Below the pieces are notes generated by a model that made no database searches, had not been told where the DNA came from, and was given only the letters and a program-made list of their open reading frames with translations. The position numbers and the translations under genes were made by a program. DNA of 64,000 nucleotides from Alphaproteobacteria bacterium. GTDB taxonomy: Bacteria > Pseudomonadota > Alphaproteobacteria > Ferrovibrionales > Ferrovibrionaceae. Below, piece after piece: positions 56,099 to 63,660 of this stretch (the first letter of the stretch is position 1; the number at the start of each line of letters is the position of its first letter). The stretch spans positions 1 through 64,000 of the forward strand of contig JAGXRD010000033.1 of assembly GCA_018336035.1 (NCBI GenBank), written 5' to 3'.

Positions 56099-56144
56099 CC
56101 CTCACCCTCCCGTGCTTCGCTGCGGGAGAGGGTTGGGGTGAGGG
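56099..56144. repeat. Palindromic intergenic repeat between convergent genes
   Basis: CCCTCACCCTCCCG (56099-56112) pairs with CGGGAGAGGGTTGGGGTGAGGG (56123-56144); the left arm lacks some bases of the right arm. Repeats with the form CCCTCACCC...GGGTGAGGG are widespread in proteobacterial intergenic regions. Here it lies between two convergent genes and may end both transcripts. Confidence 0.7.
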
Positions 56145-56151
56145 CCTTTCA

Positions 56152-56847
56152 CTACGGCGCCGGATAGCTCCGCCCTCCGAAGATCGCGCTCCCCACGCGC
56201 ACATGCGTGGCGCCCAGCATCACGGCGGTTTCGAAATCGCTGCTCATACCCATGCTGAGCTGATCGAGCCCGTTGCGTTTCGCGATCTTGTTGAGCAGCG
56301 CGAAATGCGGCGCGGGTTCTTCCTCGGCTGGCGGAATGCACATCAGGCCGACCACCGGCAGGTCCAGCGCGCGACAGGCGGCGATGAAGGCATCGGCCTC
56401 CTGCGGCGCGCAGCCGGCCTTCTGCGGCTCCTCACCGGTATTCACCTGCACGAAACAGGGCAGGCGGCGACCGCTTTTCTCGAATTCCTTGGCCAGTTCC
56501 TGGGCCAGACTCTCTCGGTCCAGCGTGTGGATCACGTCGAAATGCGCCACGGCCTGCTTCACCTTGTTGGTCTGCAGCGGGCCGATCAGGTGCAGCACCA
56601 GATCGGGATGCGTCTCGCGCAGGGGCGGATACTTCGCCATGCCTTCCTGCACGCGGTTCTCGCCGAAATGCCGCTGACCTGCGGCCAGTGCCTCGGCCAC
56701 GGCCTCAGCCGGAAAGGTCTTGGCGACGGCCACCAGGGTCACCACTGCCGGATCGCGCTTGGCGGTCGCGGCAGCCTCGGCGATCTGCTGGCGGATGCCG
56801 GCGAGGCGGTCCGCGAGGCTGGGTGCTTCCGGTGAAGGCTGGGTCAT
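56152..56847 (-). CDS. yggS: YggS-family pyridoxal phosphate homeostasis protein
   Basis: A 231-residue PLP-binding protein starting at 56847. VTLVAVAKTFPAEAV carries the PLP Lys, FGENRVQEGMAKY is the family signature, and LHLIGPLQTNKVKQAV and LSMGMSSDFETAVMLGATHVRVGSAIFG complete the barrel. It controls the free PLP pool. Divergent from the thiE-like gene. Confidence 0.92.
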   Translation of the reverse strand: MTQPSPEAPSLADRLAGIRQQIAEAAATAKRDPAVVTLVAVAKTFPAEAVAEALAAGQRHFGENRVQEGMAKYPPLRETHPDLVLHLIGPLQTNKVKQAVAHFDVIHTLDRESLAQELAKEFEKSGRRLPCFVQVNTGEEPQKAGCAPQEADAFIAACRALDLPVVGLMCIPPAEEEPAPHFALLNKIAKRNGLDQLSMGMSSDFETAVMLGATHVRVGSAIFGGRSYPAP

Positions 56848-56927
56848 GGCAGGCTGCTGTGATGAAATCTCGGGTCCGCACGCTACCAACGGCGAAGCAT
56901 TGGCGGAAGCCTCTGCCCCCCATCGCC

Positions 56928-57485
56928 ATGCCCACATGCTGGCTCGTTACGGATGCGCACCGTCTGGCGGACCCGCTGCCAGCCATCCGCCAGCTGCAGC
57001 GCGGTGACGGCGTGCTGTTCCGCCATTATGAGCTGCCGCCGGCAAAGCGTCTGGCGCTGGCGCGGCAGGTCGCCGGCCTGTGCCGCCGGCTTGGCCTGGT
57101 GCTGCTGGTGGCCGGCGATGGGCGGCTGGCCCGTGCGGTGGCGGCGGATGGCGTGCATTTGCCGCAGGCGCTGATCCATCAGGCTGCGACGGCACGACGG
57201 GCCGGGCTGGGACTGGTCACGGCAGCGGCGCATGATGCCGGTGCCATCGCAGGGGCGGCGCGTTGCGGCGTCGACGCGGTTCTGGTGTCACCGGTCTTTG
57301 CCACCGCCAGCCATCCGGGGGCAGCGCCGCTCGGCGTGCTGCGCTTGGCGGCGCTGACGACGCAAGCGCGCCGCCGGGGGCTATCGGTTTACGCGCTGGG
57401 CGGCATCACGCCTGCCAGCTTCGCCCGGCTGCGAGGACTTGCGCTGGCCGGCTATGCCGCGATCGGCAGTCTGTCTTTCGTATAA
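56928..57485 (+). CDS. Thiamine phosphate synthase/TenI-like protein
   Basis: A 185-residue TIM-barrel protein starting at 56928 (56862 is an alternative). It has LVTDAHRLADPLPAI, LVAGDGRLARAVAADGVHLPQ, LVSPVFATASHPGAAPLG and VYALGGITPASF, the frame of the ThiE/TenI family. The usual ThiE motif P-T-x-T-K after the phosphate loop is replaced by ATASHPGA, so true thiamine phosphate synthase activity is uncertain. Similar proteins are frequent next to yggS in related genomes; no thiamine genes are nearby. Confidence 0.75.
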   Translation: MPTCWLVTDAHRLADPLPAIRQLQRGDGVLFRHYELPPAKRLALARQVAGLCRRLGLVLLVAGDGRLARAVAADGVHLPQALIHQAATARRAGLGLVTAAAHDAGAIAGAARCGVDAVLVSPVFATASHPGAAPLGVLRLAALTTQARRRGLSVYALGGITPASFARLRGLALAGYAAIGSLSFV

Positions 57486-57500
57486 TCTGGCGCCGGCATA

Positions 57501-57534
57501 AAAAAACCGCCGCCATCCTGCGATGGCGGCGGCT
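57501..57534 (-). terminator. Intrinsic terminator for the porin gene
   Basis: CCGCCGCCATC (57507-57517) pairs with GATGGCGGCGG (57522-57532), with a CTGC loop. A run of A at 57500-57506 becomes a T run on the minus strand, so the terminator serves the porin gene at 57561-58319. Confidence 0.85.
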
Positions 57535-57560
57535 TTCGGACCGCCCGAAGGCGGATCGGA

Positions 57561-58319
57561 TCAGAAGGTGTAGGCGTAGTTGAGCGAGAACACCACGCCG
57601 CTTTCGCAGGTGCTCAGGCCGCCGCAGTCGCGCTTCGACAGGTTGGTGTCGACATACTGCACGCCGGCAGTGAAGCCCCAGTAGGTGGCGAACAGGCCGA
57701 TGTTGTAGTCGATGTAGTCGTCCTTGGTCGCGCCCGTGCCGAAGAAATTCACCGGCTTGTCGACCGTCTGGTGGCCGATATTGGCCTTGATGGTCGGGCT
57801 GAATTCAGTCACCGGGATCGGGATCGCCACGCCGGCGGTGTAATAGACGGCGGTGCCGCTGTTATTGAAGTATTCCGGGCTGTAGTAGACCGCAGCGCTC
57901 GGCAGGGCGAAGCCGAAGTCATAGCTGACGGCGAGCTTGCCTTCGGTGAAGTCCTGCGATTCCGGGCCGGTGCGGCCGGTGTAGTTGTAGCGGATGAAGC
58001 CGATATCGACGCCCAGCTTGTCGAAGGTGCCGCGGAAACCGCCGACCAGATCGACTTCGGCCGTGGTGCCGTTGTTGAAATCGACGCTGCTGCCCCAGAC
58101 ACCGGCATAGATCGTCAGCCAGTCATTCGGGGCCAGGGTGCCGTCAATGCCGCCCTGCACGGCCGGGTCCTTGTCGGACTGGCTGATGCCGCGGAAGCGG
58201 TAATCGGACACAACGCCGGCATTGACGGCAACGCCGAGCGGAATGTCGGCGGCCATGGCCGGAGCCGCAGCGACGAGGCCGAGGGCCACGAGAGCGGCGC
58301 GGAAAGCAAACTTGGTCAT
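57561..58319 (-). CDS. TorF-family putative porin
   Basis: A 252-residue outer-membrane protein. The signal peptide covers residues 1-23 (AALVALGLVAAAPAMAAD). The mature part starts VAVNAGVVSDYRFRGISQSDKDPAVQGGID, the signature of the TIGR02001 (TorF/gcw_chp) proteins, and repeats of aromatic strands end with the C-terminal Phe (NYAYTF) that is expected for beta-barrel insertion. The solute is unknown. Confidence 0.85.
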   Translation of the reverse strand: MTKFAFRAALVALGLVAAAPAMAADIPLGVAVNAGVVSDYRFRGISQSDKDPAVQGGIDGTLAPNDWLTIYAGVWGSSVDFNNGTTAEVDLVGGFRGTFDKLGVDIGFIRYNYTGRTGPESQDFTEGKLAVSYDFGFALPSAAVYYSPEYFNNSGTAVYYTAGVAIPIPVTEFSPTIKANIGHQTVDKPVNFFGTGATKDDYIDYNIGLFATYWGFTAGVQYVDTNLSKRDCGGLSTCESGVVFSLNYAYTF

Positions 58320-58528
58320 TGGGGTAACCTCCGAGAAGAAATTCGCAGAGGAGATAATCAGGGAAGCCCCTGTCCGACAAACACTTACCCTGTATGATGG
58401 CAGTCGAGCCCGGGAACTGTGTCTCTGCGGTTACACTCGTACCGGGAAACGGTCACATTGAATAAAATCTGTGCAATGAGCGTCGGTAATTTAATTCCAA
58501 ACGCGTCACGGATTGGGGGAAAACCGGC

Positions 58529-59335
58529 ATGACGACTGCGGCGCAGCCTTTGGTTCTGATCGAAACCTCGGCCGAATCAGCGGCGATTCCCCCCGGCATC
58601 CAGGTGATCCGGCTGAACTACCCGTCCAAGCGCAACGCCCTGTCGCTGGATCTGCGAGCCGCGCTGATCACTGCTGTGGAGGCCGCCATGGCCGATCCTG
58701 CCGTGCGGGTCCTGGTGCTGACCGGCAGCGGCGGCGCCTTCTGTGCCGGCGGTGATATTTCCACCATGCAGAATGTCGCCGGCGTGGCCGGGCGGCAGCG
58801 TCTGGGCAACCTGCACCGCCTGGCGCGGATGATCGTGGCGGGGCCGAAGCCGGTGATTGCCGCCGTGGAGGGCTATGCCTATGGCGCCGGCATGTCGCTG
58901 GCGCTGCTCTGCGACCAGGTGGTGGCGGCCAGGGATGCGAAATTCTGCTGCTCGTTCGGCAAGGTCGGGCTCATGCCTGACCTCGCGGCCTTGTGGACCG
59001 TGCCGCAACGGGTGAATGCCGGCTGGGTGAAGCGCCTGCTGATGCTGGCCGAAGAGATCGACGGCGAGGCGGCCGGCCGTATCGGTCTGGTGGATGATGT
59101 GACCGCGCCCGGCGAGGCGCTGACCGCCGCACTGGCGCTGGCGGGAAAATTCGCCAGCCTCGCGCCGCTGCCGGTCGGCTTCATCAAGGCGACGCTGGCG
59201 CGTGGCCCGCAGCCGCTGGAGGCTTTGCTGGCGCAGGAGGCCGATGGTCAGGCATTGCTGTTCAACTCGGCCGACTTCGCCGAGGGGCGGGACGCCTTCC
59301 TCGCCAAGCGCAAGCCGGTCTTTACCGGCAGCTGA
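58529..59335 (+). CDS. Enoyl-CoA hydratase/isomerase family protein
   Basis: A 268-residue crotonase. YPSKRNALSLDLRAAL, LTGSGGAFCAGGDIST (the oxyanion region) and AYGAGMSLALLCDQVVAARDAKFCCSFGKVGLMPD (second oxyanion and catalytic region) are present. In the second position the usual Glu-Glu pair is not evident, so it may be an isomerase or a related enzyme rather than a hydratase. It lies upstream of an acyl-CoA ligase gene and both may act on the same acid. Confidence 0.82.
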   Translation: MTTAAQPLVLIETSAESAAIPPGIQVIRLNYPSKRNALSLDLRAALITAVEAAMADPAVRVLVLTGSGGAFCAGGDISTMQNVAGVAGRQRLGNLHRLARMIVAGPKPVIAAVEGYAYGAGMSLALLCDQVVAARDAKFCCSFGKVGLMPDLAALWTVPQRVNAGWVKRLLMLAEEIDGEAAGRIGLVDDVTAPGEALTAALALAGKFASLAPLPVGFIKATLARGPQPLEALLAQEADGQALLFNSADFAEGRDAFLAKRKPVFTGS

Positions 59336-59449
59336 CTTTATGGACTGACGCCACGGCAACGTGGTGCCGGCCGGCCGCCGCTTGCGGGGGATTTTTCACC
59401 CTCATAGACTACGCGCGACAAACAATAAGGTTTTACCAGGAGGAAACCG

Positions 59450-61099
59450 ATGCTGGGCCTGATCCAGGACCGTCCGTTGCTGATTTCGCAACTGATCGAA
59501 TATGCCGCGCTGTATCACGGCAAGACCGAGATCGTGACACGCACGGTGGAAGGCCCGATCCATCGCTACACCTATCGCGACCTGCGCGACCGCTCGCGCC
59601 AGCTGGCCAATGCACTGACCCGCCTGGGCGTGAAACTGGGCGACCGCATCGGCACGCTGGCCTGGAATACCTATCGGCATTTCGAACTCTATTACGGCGT
59701 GTCGGGCATGGGCGCGGTGCTGCACACCGTGAACCCGCGCCTGTTCCCCGAGCAGATCGACTACATCGTCAACCACGCCGAAGACCAGTATCTGTTCTTC
59801 GACCTCACCTTCCTGCCGATCGTCGAGAAGCTGGCGCCGCAGCTCAAGACAGTGAAGGGCTTCGTACTGCTGACCGATGCGGCGCATATGCCCAAGGATA
59901 GCAAGATCCCCAACCTGCATTGCTACGAGGATCTGATCGGCAAGGAGAAGGCCGACTTCGCCTGGCCGGAATTCGACGAACGCACCGCGTCGTCGCTCTG
60001 CTATACCTCGGGCACCACCGGCAATCCGAAGGGCGTGCTGTTCTCGCACCGCTCCAGCGTGCTGCACTCCTACGCGGTCTGCCAGCGCGACGGGCTCAAT
60101 CTCGGCTCGGGCGATTCTGCGCTGGTGATCGTGCCGCTGTTCCATGCCAATGCCTGGGGCGTGCCCTATGGCGCCTGCATGAGCGGCGCCAAGCTGGTTT
60201 TCCCCGGCCCGGCGCTGGATGGCAAGAGCGTGTACGAGCTGCTGCGCGATGAAAAGTGCAACTTCTCGCTCGGCGTGCCCACCGTCTGGCTCGCCTTCTT
60301 CCAGTATATCGACGCCAACCCCAGCCTCGATCCCAAGGCCGACATCAAGCTCGAGCGCTGCGTGATCGGCGGCTCGGCCGCCCCGCGCGCGATGATCGAG
60401 CGCTTCGCCAAGCAGTTTAACTGCTTCGTCATCCATGCCTGGGGCATGACCGAGATGTCGCCGCTGGGCACCACCGGCAACCTGCTGAAGAAACATGCCG
60501 ACCTGCCGCTGGAACAGCGCCTCGACATCCAGTCGAAACAGGGCCGCACCGTCTATGGCGTCGAGATCAAGATCACCGATGACGACGGCAACGAACTGCC
60601 GCGCGACGGCAAGGCCTTTGGCAATGTGAAGGTGCGCGGCCCCTGGATCACGCGCGGCTATTTCCGCGGCGAGGGCGGCAACGTGCTCGACAAGGACGGC
60701 TGGTTCACCACCGGCGACGTCGCCACGCTGGACGAAGACGGCTACATGCAGATCACCGACCGCTCGAAGGACGTGATCAAGTCGGGCGGCGAGTGGATCT
60801 CCTCGATCGACCTGGAGAATGCCGCGGTCGGCCATCCTGCCGTTCAGGAAGCCGCCGTGATCGGCGTGCATCACGAGAAGTGGCAGGAGCGCCCGCTGCT
60901 GCTGGTGATCAAGAAGGCCGGGCAGGAGGTCACGCGCGACGAGATGCTGAGCTTCCTGGAAAGCCGCGTCGCCAAGTGGTGGCTGCCCGACGACGTGGTC
61001 TTCGTCACCGAGCTGCCGCATACCGCCACCGGCAAGCTGCTGAAGGTGAAGCTGCGCGAGCAGTTCAAGGACTACAAGCTTCCGACACCGGGTGCATAG
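59450..61099 (+). CDS. Acyl-CoA ligase, AlkK/DmdB-like
   Basis: A 549-residue ligase preceded by [35 protein letters not shown] at the start and [39 protein letters not shown] are typical of medium-chain acyl-CoA ligases and of DmdB, the 3-methylmercaptopropionate-CoA ligase. The P-loop is [11 protein letters not shown], the AMP motif [10 protein letters not shown], and the final Lys is in [11 protein letters not shown]. The upstream crotonase supports a role in fatty or methylated sulfur acid breakdown. Confidence 0.87.
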   Translation: MLGLIQDRPLLISQLIEYAALYHGKTEIVTRTVEGPIHRYTYRDLRDRSRQLANALTRLGVKLGDRIGTLAWNTYRHFELYYGVSGMGAVLHTVNPRLFPEQIDYIVNHAEDQYLFFDLTFLPIVEKLAPQLKTVKGFVLLTDAAHMPKDSKIPNLHCYEDLIGKEKADFAWPEFDERTASSLCYTSGTTGNPKGVLFSHRSSVLHSYAVCQRDGLNLGSGDSALVIVPLFHANAWGVPYGACMSGAKLVFPGPALDGKSVYELLRDEKCNFSLGVPTVWLAFFQYIDANPSLDPKADIKLERCVIGGSAAPRAMIERFAKQFNCFVIHAWGMTEMSPLGTTGNLLKKHADLPLEQRLDIQSKQGRTVYGVEIKITDDDGNELPRDGKAFGNVKVRGPWITRGYFRGEGGNVLDKDGWFTTGDVATLDEDGYMQITDRSKDVIKSGGEWISSIDLENAAVGHPAVQEAAVIGVHHEKWQERPLLLVIKKAGQEVTRDEMLSFLESRVAKWWLPDDVVFVTELPHTATGKLLKVKLREQFKDYKLPTPGA

Positions 61100-61120
61100 G
61101 ATAAGCGCGAAACCGAAAAG

Positions 61121-61152
61121 AGGGGCCGTCCATTCGGGCGGCCCTTTTCTTT
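61121..61152 (+). terminator. Intrinsic terminator after the acyl-CoA ligase gene
   Basis: AGGGGCCGTCC (61121-61131) pairs with GGGCGGCCCTT (61136-61146), with GU wobbles, loop ATTC, followed by a T-rich run. Confidence 0.8.
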
Positions 61153-61158
61153 TTCAGG

Positions 61159-61605
61159 TCAGTGCTTGCGATCCTTGTCGCCGTTGCGGTCGCGTGCCGC
61201 CAGCAGCTGCTTGATGCGGCGCCCCACCTCTTCGGATTCATAGGGCTTCTGCAGCAGCGGGCCGTCGTCGCACAGATCGGCGGCCTTGTCGGCCGCGCTG
61301 GCGGCACCCGAGGTCAGGATCACCTTCACGCCGGGCCGGTTCTGCCGCACCCATTTCGACAGCGCGAAACCGTCCATCGCGCCCGGCATCTGGATGTCGC
61401 TGAACACCACGTCGACCTCGACATCGGCCTTGAACAGGGCGACGGCTTCCACGGCGCTGCCGGCTTCGATCACCACATAGTCACACTCGCGCAGGTATTC
61501 CGCGATCACCATGCGGACCAGGACTTCGTCCTCCACCACCAGCACAACGGGGCGGCTGTCGTCAGACTCGGCGATGGAACTCAGGTCGCGGGCGGCTGCC
61601 AACAT
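61159..61605 (-). CDS. Single-domain response regulator (receiver only)
   Basis: A 148-residue CheY-like protein. The acidic pair is in VVLVVEDE (residues 20-27), the phosphoacceptor is Asp70 (VVFSDIQMPG), Thr/Ser in ILTSGAA and Lys in LLQKPYE. No output domain is present, so it acts by binding another protein. The pattern SDIQMPGAMDGF is typical of alphaproteobacterial hybrid-kinase partners. No kinase gene is adjacent. Confidence 0.88.
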   Translation of the reverse strand: MLAAARDLSSIAESDDSRPVVLVVEDEVLVRMVIAEYLRECDYVVIEAGSAVEAVALFKADVEVDVVFSDIQMPGAMDGFALSKWVRQNRPGVKVILTSGAASAADKAADLCDDGPLLQKPYESEEVGRRIKQLLAARDRNGDKDRKH

Positions 61606-62047
61606 GATCGATGTGTCTCCTAGCCTGGATGCATACTCTTTACCGAAACGCTTGCTCCGGCAGGGAGAATAATTCGGTCCTGCATTTGGACAATGTCCCA
61701 GCTTGCACAGCCGTCATCGCCCTGTCTTGCAACAACTCTGGGCAGCGCATGACTTATTTGCGGCCTGCGGCAGCGTAACCCCCTCTGATTCCGGACTTAT
61801 TCCGGCTTTAGTACCTCCTTTCAGCGTGCTTGGCCCGGCTTAGAACGCGCTTATTTGAGGCTTATACCGTGCTTATTTTTGCTTATTTGGGGCTTATTCC
61901 GGCTTATGACGCGCCCTGTATCGGGTTTCAGTTGCTGCACCTTCGTTCGAGTGGCGGGGATAGCCGGCCCTGTTTGGATTGGCGGCATTCGGCATGCCCG
62001 ATAGTATAGAACAGAAAGTGATTATTTTATAGGAAAATTAGCCCAGT
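61606..62047. other. Gene-free spacer before the island
   Basis: No convincing gene. It contains the helically phased repeat array at 61796-61909 (listed separately) and, towards its right end, AT-rich sequence with a short run of A/T near 62015-62040. No tRNA gene, integrase or attachment-site repeat could be identified here. Confidence 0.6.
61796..61909. repeat. Helically phased array of GCTTAT repeats
   Basis: Copies of G/ACTTAT or close variants begin at 61796, 61806, 61829, 61839, 61850, 61861, 61872, 61882, 61893 and 61903. Six perfect GCTTAT copies run from 61850 to 61903 with steps of 11, 11, 10, 11 and 10 bp, and most other steps are 10 or 11. A further ACTTAT lies at 61753, about four turns upstream. 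The step matches one turn of DNA, so all copies face the same side. The frame changes with each step, so this is not a coding repeat. Confidence 0.8.
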
Positions 62048-62058
62048 TATATACTTGA

Positions 62059-62103
62059 GTGAACACGATGAAAACGTTACAATATAACGGACAGGCCGGC
62101 GCT
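62059..62103 (+). pseudogene. Truncated start of a small island gene (NGQAGA type)
   Basis: The frame opens at GTG 62059 or the following ATG (62068) and encodes KTLQYNGQAGA, related to the start of the gene at 62833 (NGQAGALEE). Beyond 62103 the frame remains open to 62265 but reads antisense to the minus-strand gene and has no plausible protein pattern. It is therefore called as the remnant of a duplicated gene cut by the neighbouring gene. Confidence 0.55.
62086..62103 (+). repeat. Duplicated 18-bp segment, copy 1
   Basis: This is identical to 62848-62865 (AACGGACAGGCCGGCGCT), and similarity extends about 40 bp to the left in both places, starting from TATATAC (62048 and 62808). In copy 1 the encoded Asn-Gly-Gln-Ala-Gly-Ala stops matching a protein pattern at 62104, exactly where the minus-strand gene ends. 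It looks like the truncated start of a gene related to the one at 62833. Confidence 0.75.
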
Positions 62104-62104
62104 T

Positions 62105-62755
62105 TTATGCCCGTTTGGGGTCAGGGGGCCTTTGAGTCTCGTTTTCATCGCTGGCTTGATCAGGGAAGTAATCGGGAGCGCCTTGAAGCGGGCGGCTTTG
62201 GTGATTTGACGGACCTGTCTCGATTAATTCACTCTCTGGTGAATGAGACAGCATCTCGGCCATGATCCTGGATTTCATGCGCGATACATCGACTAGCGCA
62301 TTTTCCATCTCCTTCAGAGCTTCATAGAAAGAGTGGACTTTTAAATACGCCTCTTCGAATTGAGGAAAGTACCAAACAGTGTCCGGGATCGAGAACGCCC
62401 CTTTAGCCTTAACGACGAAAAAGGTGACGCCCTTTCCGTCTTCCGTTTCTCCGAATACGTCATGCGCCATCATGTTGCGCGTTGGAGAATAGTCAGAGAT
62501 GTCTTGTAGTATTCTTCTGTAAGCAGTTCGCTTTTCGTCTTGCAGGGGTGTTGTTCCGATTATCGTTCTGGCAACGTGAATCTTGTCCCTTAACTGCATA
62601 TTAGAAGCTAGAATGGCCGCCTGCATTTCATCCAGCCCCAGCGCTTTCCCTACAAGGGAACGCAACCTGGATTCCATGAACGCCCATTCTTGAAGAAACA
62701 TCCCGACCAAAGCGCAGGCCATAACTCGTGGCGGCATGCCGGATAATTCATCCAT
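62105..62755 (-). CDS. HEPN-like protein A (Arg-Asn-x3-His motif)
   Basis: A 216-residue, mostly helical protein starting at 62755. Arg93-Asn94-Met-Met-Ala-His98 matches the R-N-x3-H catalytic signature of HEPN-fold ribonucleases, and a Glu28-Ser29 pair lies in an earlier helix. The same two features stand 65 residues apart in protein B (206 residues, 62882-63502), together with similar hydrophobic patterns, so the two are paralogues. The C-terminal tail is Pro/Asp-rich and disordered. HEPN proteins occur in toxin-antitoxin and defence loci. No nucleotidyltransferase antitoxin is visible next to it. The start codon overlaps that of a small plus-strand gene. Confidence 0.65.
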   Translation of the reverse strand: MDELSGMPPRVMACALVGMFLQEWAFMESRLRSLVGKALGLDEMQAAILASNMQLRDKIHVARTIIGTTPLQDEKRTAYRRILQDISDYSPTRNMMAHDVFGETEDGKGVTFFVVKAKGAFSIPDTVWYFPQFEEAYLKVHSFYEALKEMENALVDVSRMKSRIMAEMLSHSPESELIETGPSNHQSRPLQGAPDYFPDQASDENETQRPPDPKRA

Positions 62756-62822
62756 GACCAAATCCCCCGATGATGCGAAGCGCGACGCGGTAAAGAAGAA
62801 GACCAAATATATACGTGACTGA
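62754..62822 (+). CDS. Very small island protein (22 residues), KSPDD type
   Basis: The ATG at 62754 encodes TKSPDDAKRDAVKKKTKYIRD and stops at 62820-62822. The first 12 residues match the start of the small gene at 63501 (NKSPDDKKRDEVLKK) almost exactly, also in DNA sequence. The start overlaps the start of HEPN-like gene A on the other strand by 2 bp. It may be a shortened copy of the longer protein. Whether it is translated is open. Confidence 0.5.
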   Translation: MTKSPDDAKRDAVKKKTKYIRD

Positions 62823-62832
62823 GCGGTGTATT

Positions 62833-63051
62833 ATGGAAAATAGTGGCAACGGACAGGCCGGCGCTCTCGAAGAAATCGAGATTACCTCCGAGATGTTGGG
62901 CGCGGGGGTTGCCGCCCTTGAGCATTTGAGGGGGGCTTTTGGCGACGCCCATTTGTTTGAGGCGGTTTATACAGCCATGGCTTCCTGTGCAGCAGGCTGC
63001 GATATCCGCGGGTCTCTTCCCCAAGAGAAAAATATAAAAGCGAGAAGTTGA
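62833..63051 (+). CDS. Small phage/island-type protein (NGQAGA...EITSEM)
   Basis: A 72-residue protein starting at ATG 62833. The sequence EEIEITSEMLGAGVAALEHLRGAFGDAHLFEAVYTAMAS resembles a group of short hypothetical proteins common in alphaproteobacterial prophages and islands, which typically show EIT-x-EM-x-x-AG-V-x-AL followed by a second helix. The last part (SLPQEKNIKARS) lies beyond the pattern and is antisense to HEPN-like gene B. It overlaps the 3' end of that gene from 62882 on, so both frames cannot be constrained independently there. The function is unknown. Confidence 0.6.
   Translation: MENSGNGQAGALEEIEITSEMLGAGVAALEHLRGAFGDAHLFEAVYTAMASCAAGCDIRGSLPQEKNIKARS
62848..62865 (+). 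repeat. Duplicated 18-bp segment, copy 2
   Basis: Identical to 62086-62103 and here inside the start of the gene at 62833. The pair of copies shows that the segment around the KSPDD and NGQAGA genes was duplicated in tandem or captured twice. Confidence 0.8.
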
Positions 63052-63502
63052 TCCGCGTCAGATCAGCAATCATTCGCTTTAGGTCGCCCATTGTAACGGT
63101 GGTTTCTTGAATTCTCTCGGGGATATGTACCGATAAGACGTTCGAGACAGTGAGCTTGCGCCCCTCTACGTCCCAAAACTTGTGCAGGATATCGTTTCTG
63201 AAGCTATTGATTAGCGCCAATTGGCGAAAAACGTGTTCGACTTCACTTCTTCTTTTCTGCGGCCAGTCTTCTGCCTCGCTCAATCTACGAATCAAACTCA
63301 TTGCGGCGTCGATCTTTATCCCGGATAAAACCGCTCTAGCGGTTTGAGGCTGCATCTTAGTAAGTTGCCAGAGAACATCCTTCACGTTCGACTCAACGAA
63401 TGAAAACAGCCAAACAAATTGCCCGAGAAGCTGCCAGAAGGCCCGCCTTTTCAAGGTATAATCGCGTTTGGTACGTTTCTTTTTTGCAGGAACGGAACTC
63501 AT
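62882..63502 (-). CDS. HEPN-like protein B (Arg-Asn-x3-His motif)
   Basis: A 206-residue protein starting at 63502. It has a basic N-terminus (PAKKKRTKRDY), a helical core with Glu37-Ser38 and Arg102-Asn103-Asp-Ile-Leu-His107, spaced 65 residues apart exactly as in protein A. The C-terminal tail (HRKPWLYKPPQTNGRRQKPPSNAQG) is Pro/Arg-rich. The Arg and His are the residues that form the RNase active site in HEPN toxins. The 3' end overlaps a plus-strand gene, and the start codon overlaps the start of another small plus-strand gene by 2 bp. Confidence 0.65.
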   Translation of the reverse strand: MSSVPAKKKRTKRDYTLKRRAFWQLLGQFVWLFSFVESNVKDVLWQLTKMQPQTARAVLSGIKIDAAMSLIRRLSEAEDWPQKRRSEVEHVFRQLALINSFRNDILHKFWDVEGRKLTVSNVLSVHIPERIQETTVTMGDLKRMIADLTRINFSLLYFSLGEETRGYRSLLHRKPWLYKPPQTNGRRQKPPSNAQGRQPPRPTSRR

Positions 63503-63617
63503 GAACAAATCTCCCGATGACAAGAAGCGCGACGAGGTACTGAAGAAGATGCTTCAGACCAAGCCGCAGCCACGTAAGCCGAAAACGGAAAAGGAGCCCG
63601 TTGGCAAGAAAAACTGA
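63501..63617 (+). CDS. Small island protein, KSPDD/RML-type (38 residues)
   Basis: The ATG at 63501 starts NKSPDDKKRDEVLKKMLQT, and the stop is at 63615-63617. The pattern D-E-V-L-K-K-M-L followed by a Lys/Pro-rich tail (PQPRKPKTEKEPVGKK) is typical of very short hypothetical proteins in Rhizobiales and related islands. The start overlaps the start of HEPN-like gene B head-to-head. No function is known for the family. Confidence 0.6.
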   Translation: MNKSPDDKKRDEVLKKMLQTKPQPRKPKTEKEPVGKKN

Positions 63618-63660
63618 CTACTCGCAATTTAACCCTGACCTTTTGAAAGACCTTCCGATA
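63601..63660 (+). pseudogene. Truncated start of a plus-strand island gene (ARKTDYSQFNPDLL)
   Basis: A frame opening with TTG at 63601 encodes ARKTDYSQFNPDLLKDLPI, which looks like a true N-terminus. Further on, past about 63660, it reads antisense to the minus-strand gene (63629-63916) without a plausible protein pattern. It overlaps the preceding gene by 17 bp. It may be a truncated gene cut by the minus-strand gene, as at 62059. Confidence 0.4.

Noticed and set aside
59402-61021. Long minus-strand frame opposite the acyl-CoA ligase
   Set aside because: The plus-strand frame has complete ligase motifs; the opposite frame has none.
61796-61909. The phased repeat array as a CRISPR array
   Set aside because: The units are only 6-7 bp with steps of 10-11 bp; there are no 25-40 bp repeats with spacers and no cas genes.
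62104-62265. Continuation of the plus-strand frame from 62059 as a 68-residue protein
   Set aside because: Beyond 62103 it is antisense to HEPN-like gene A and loses similarity to the related gene at 62833.
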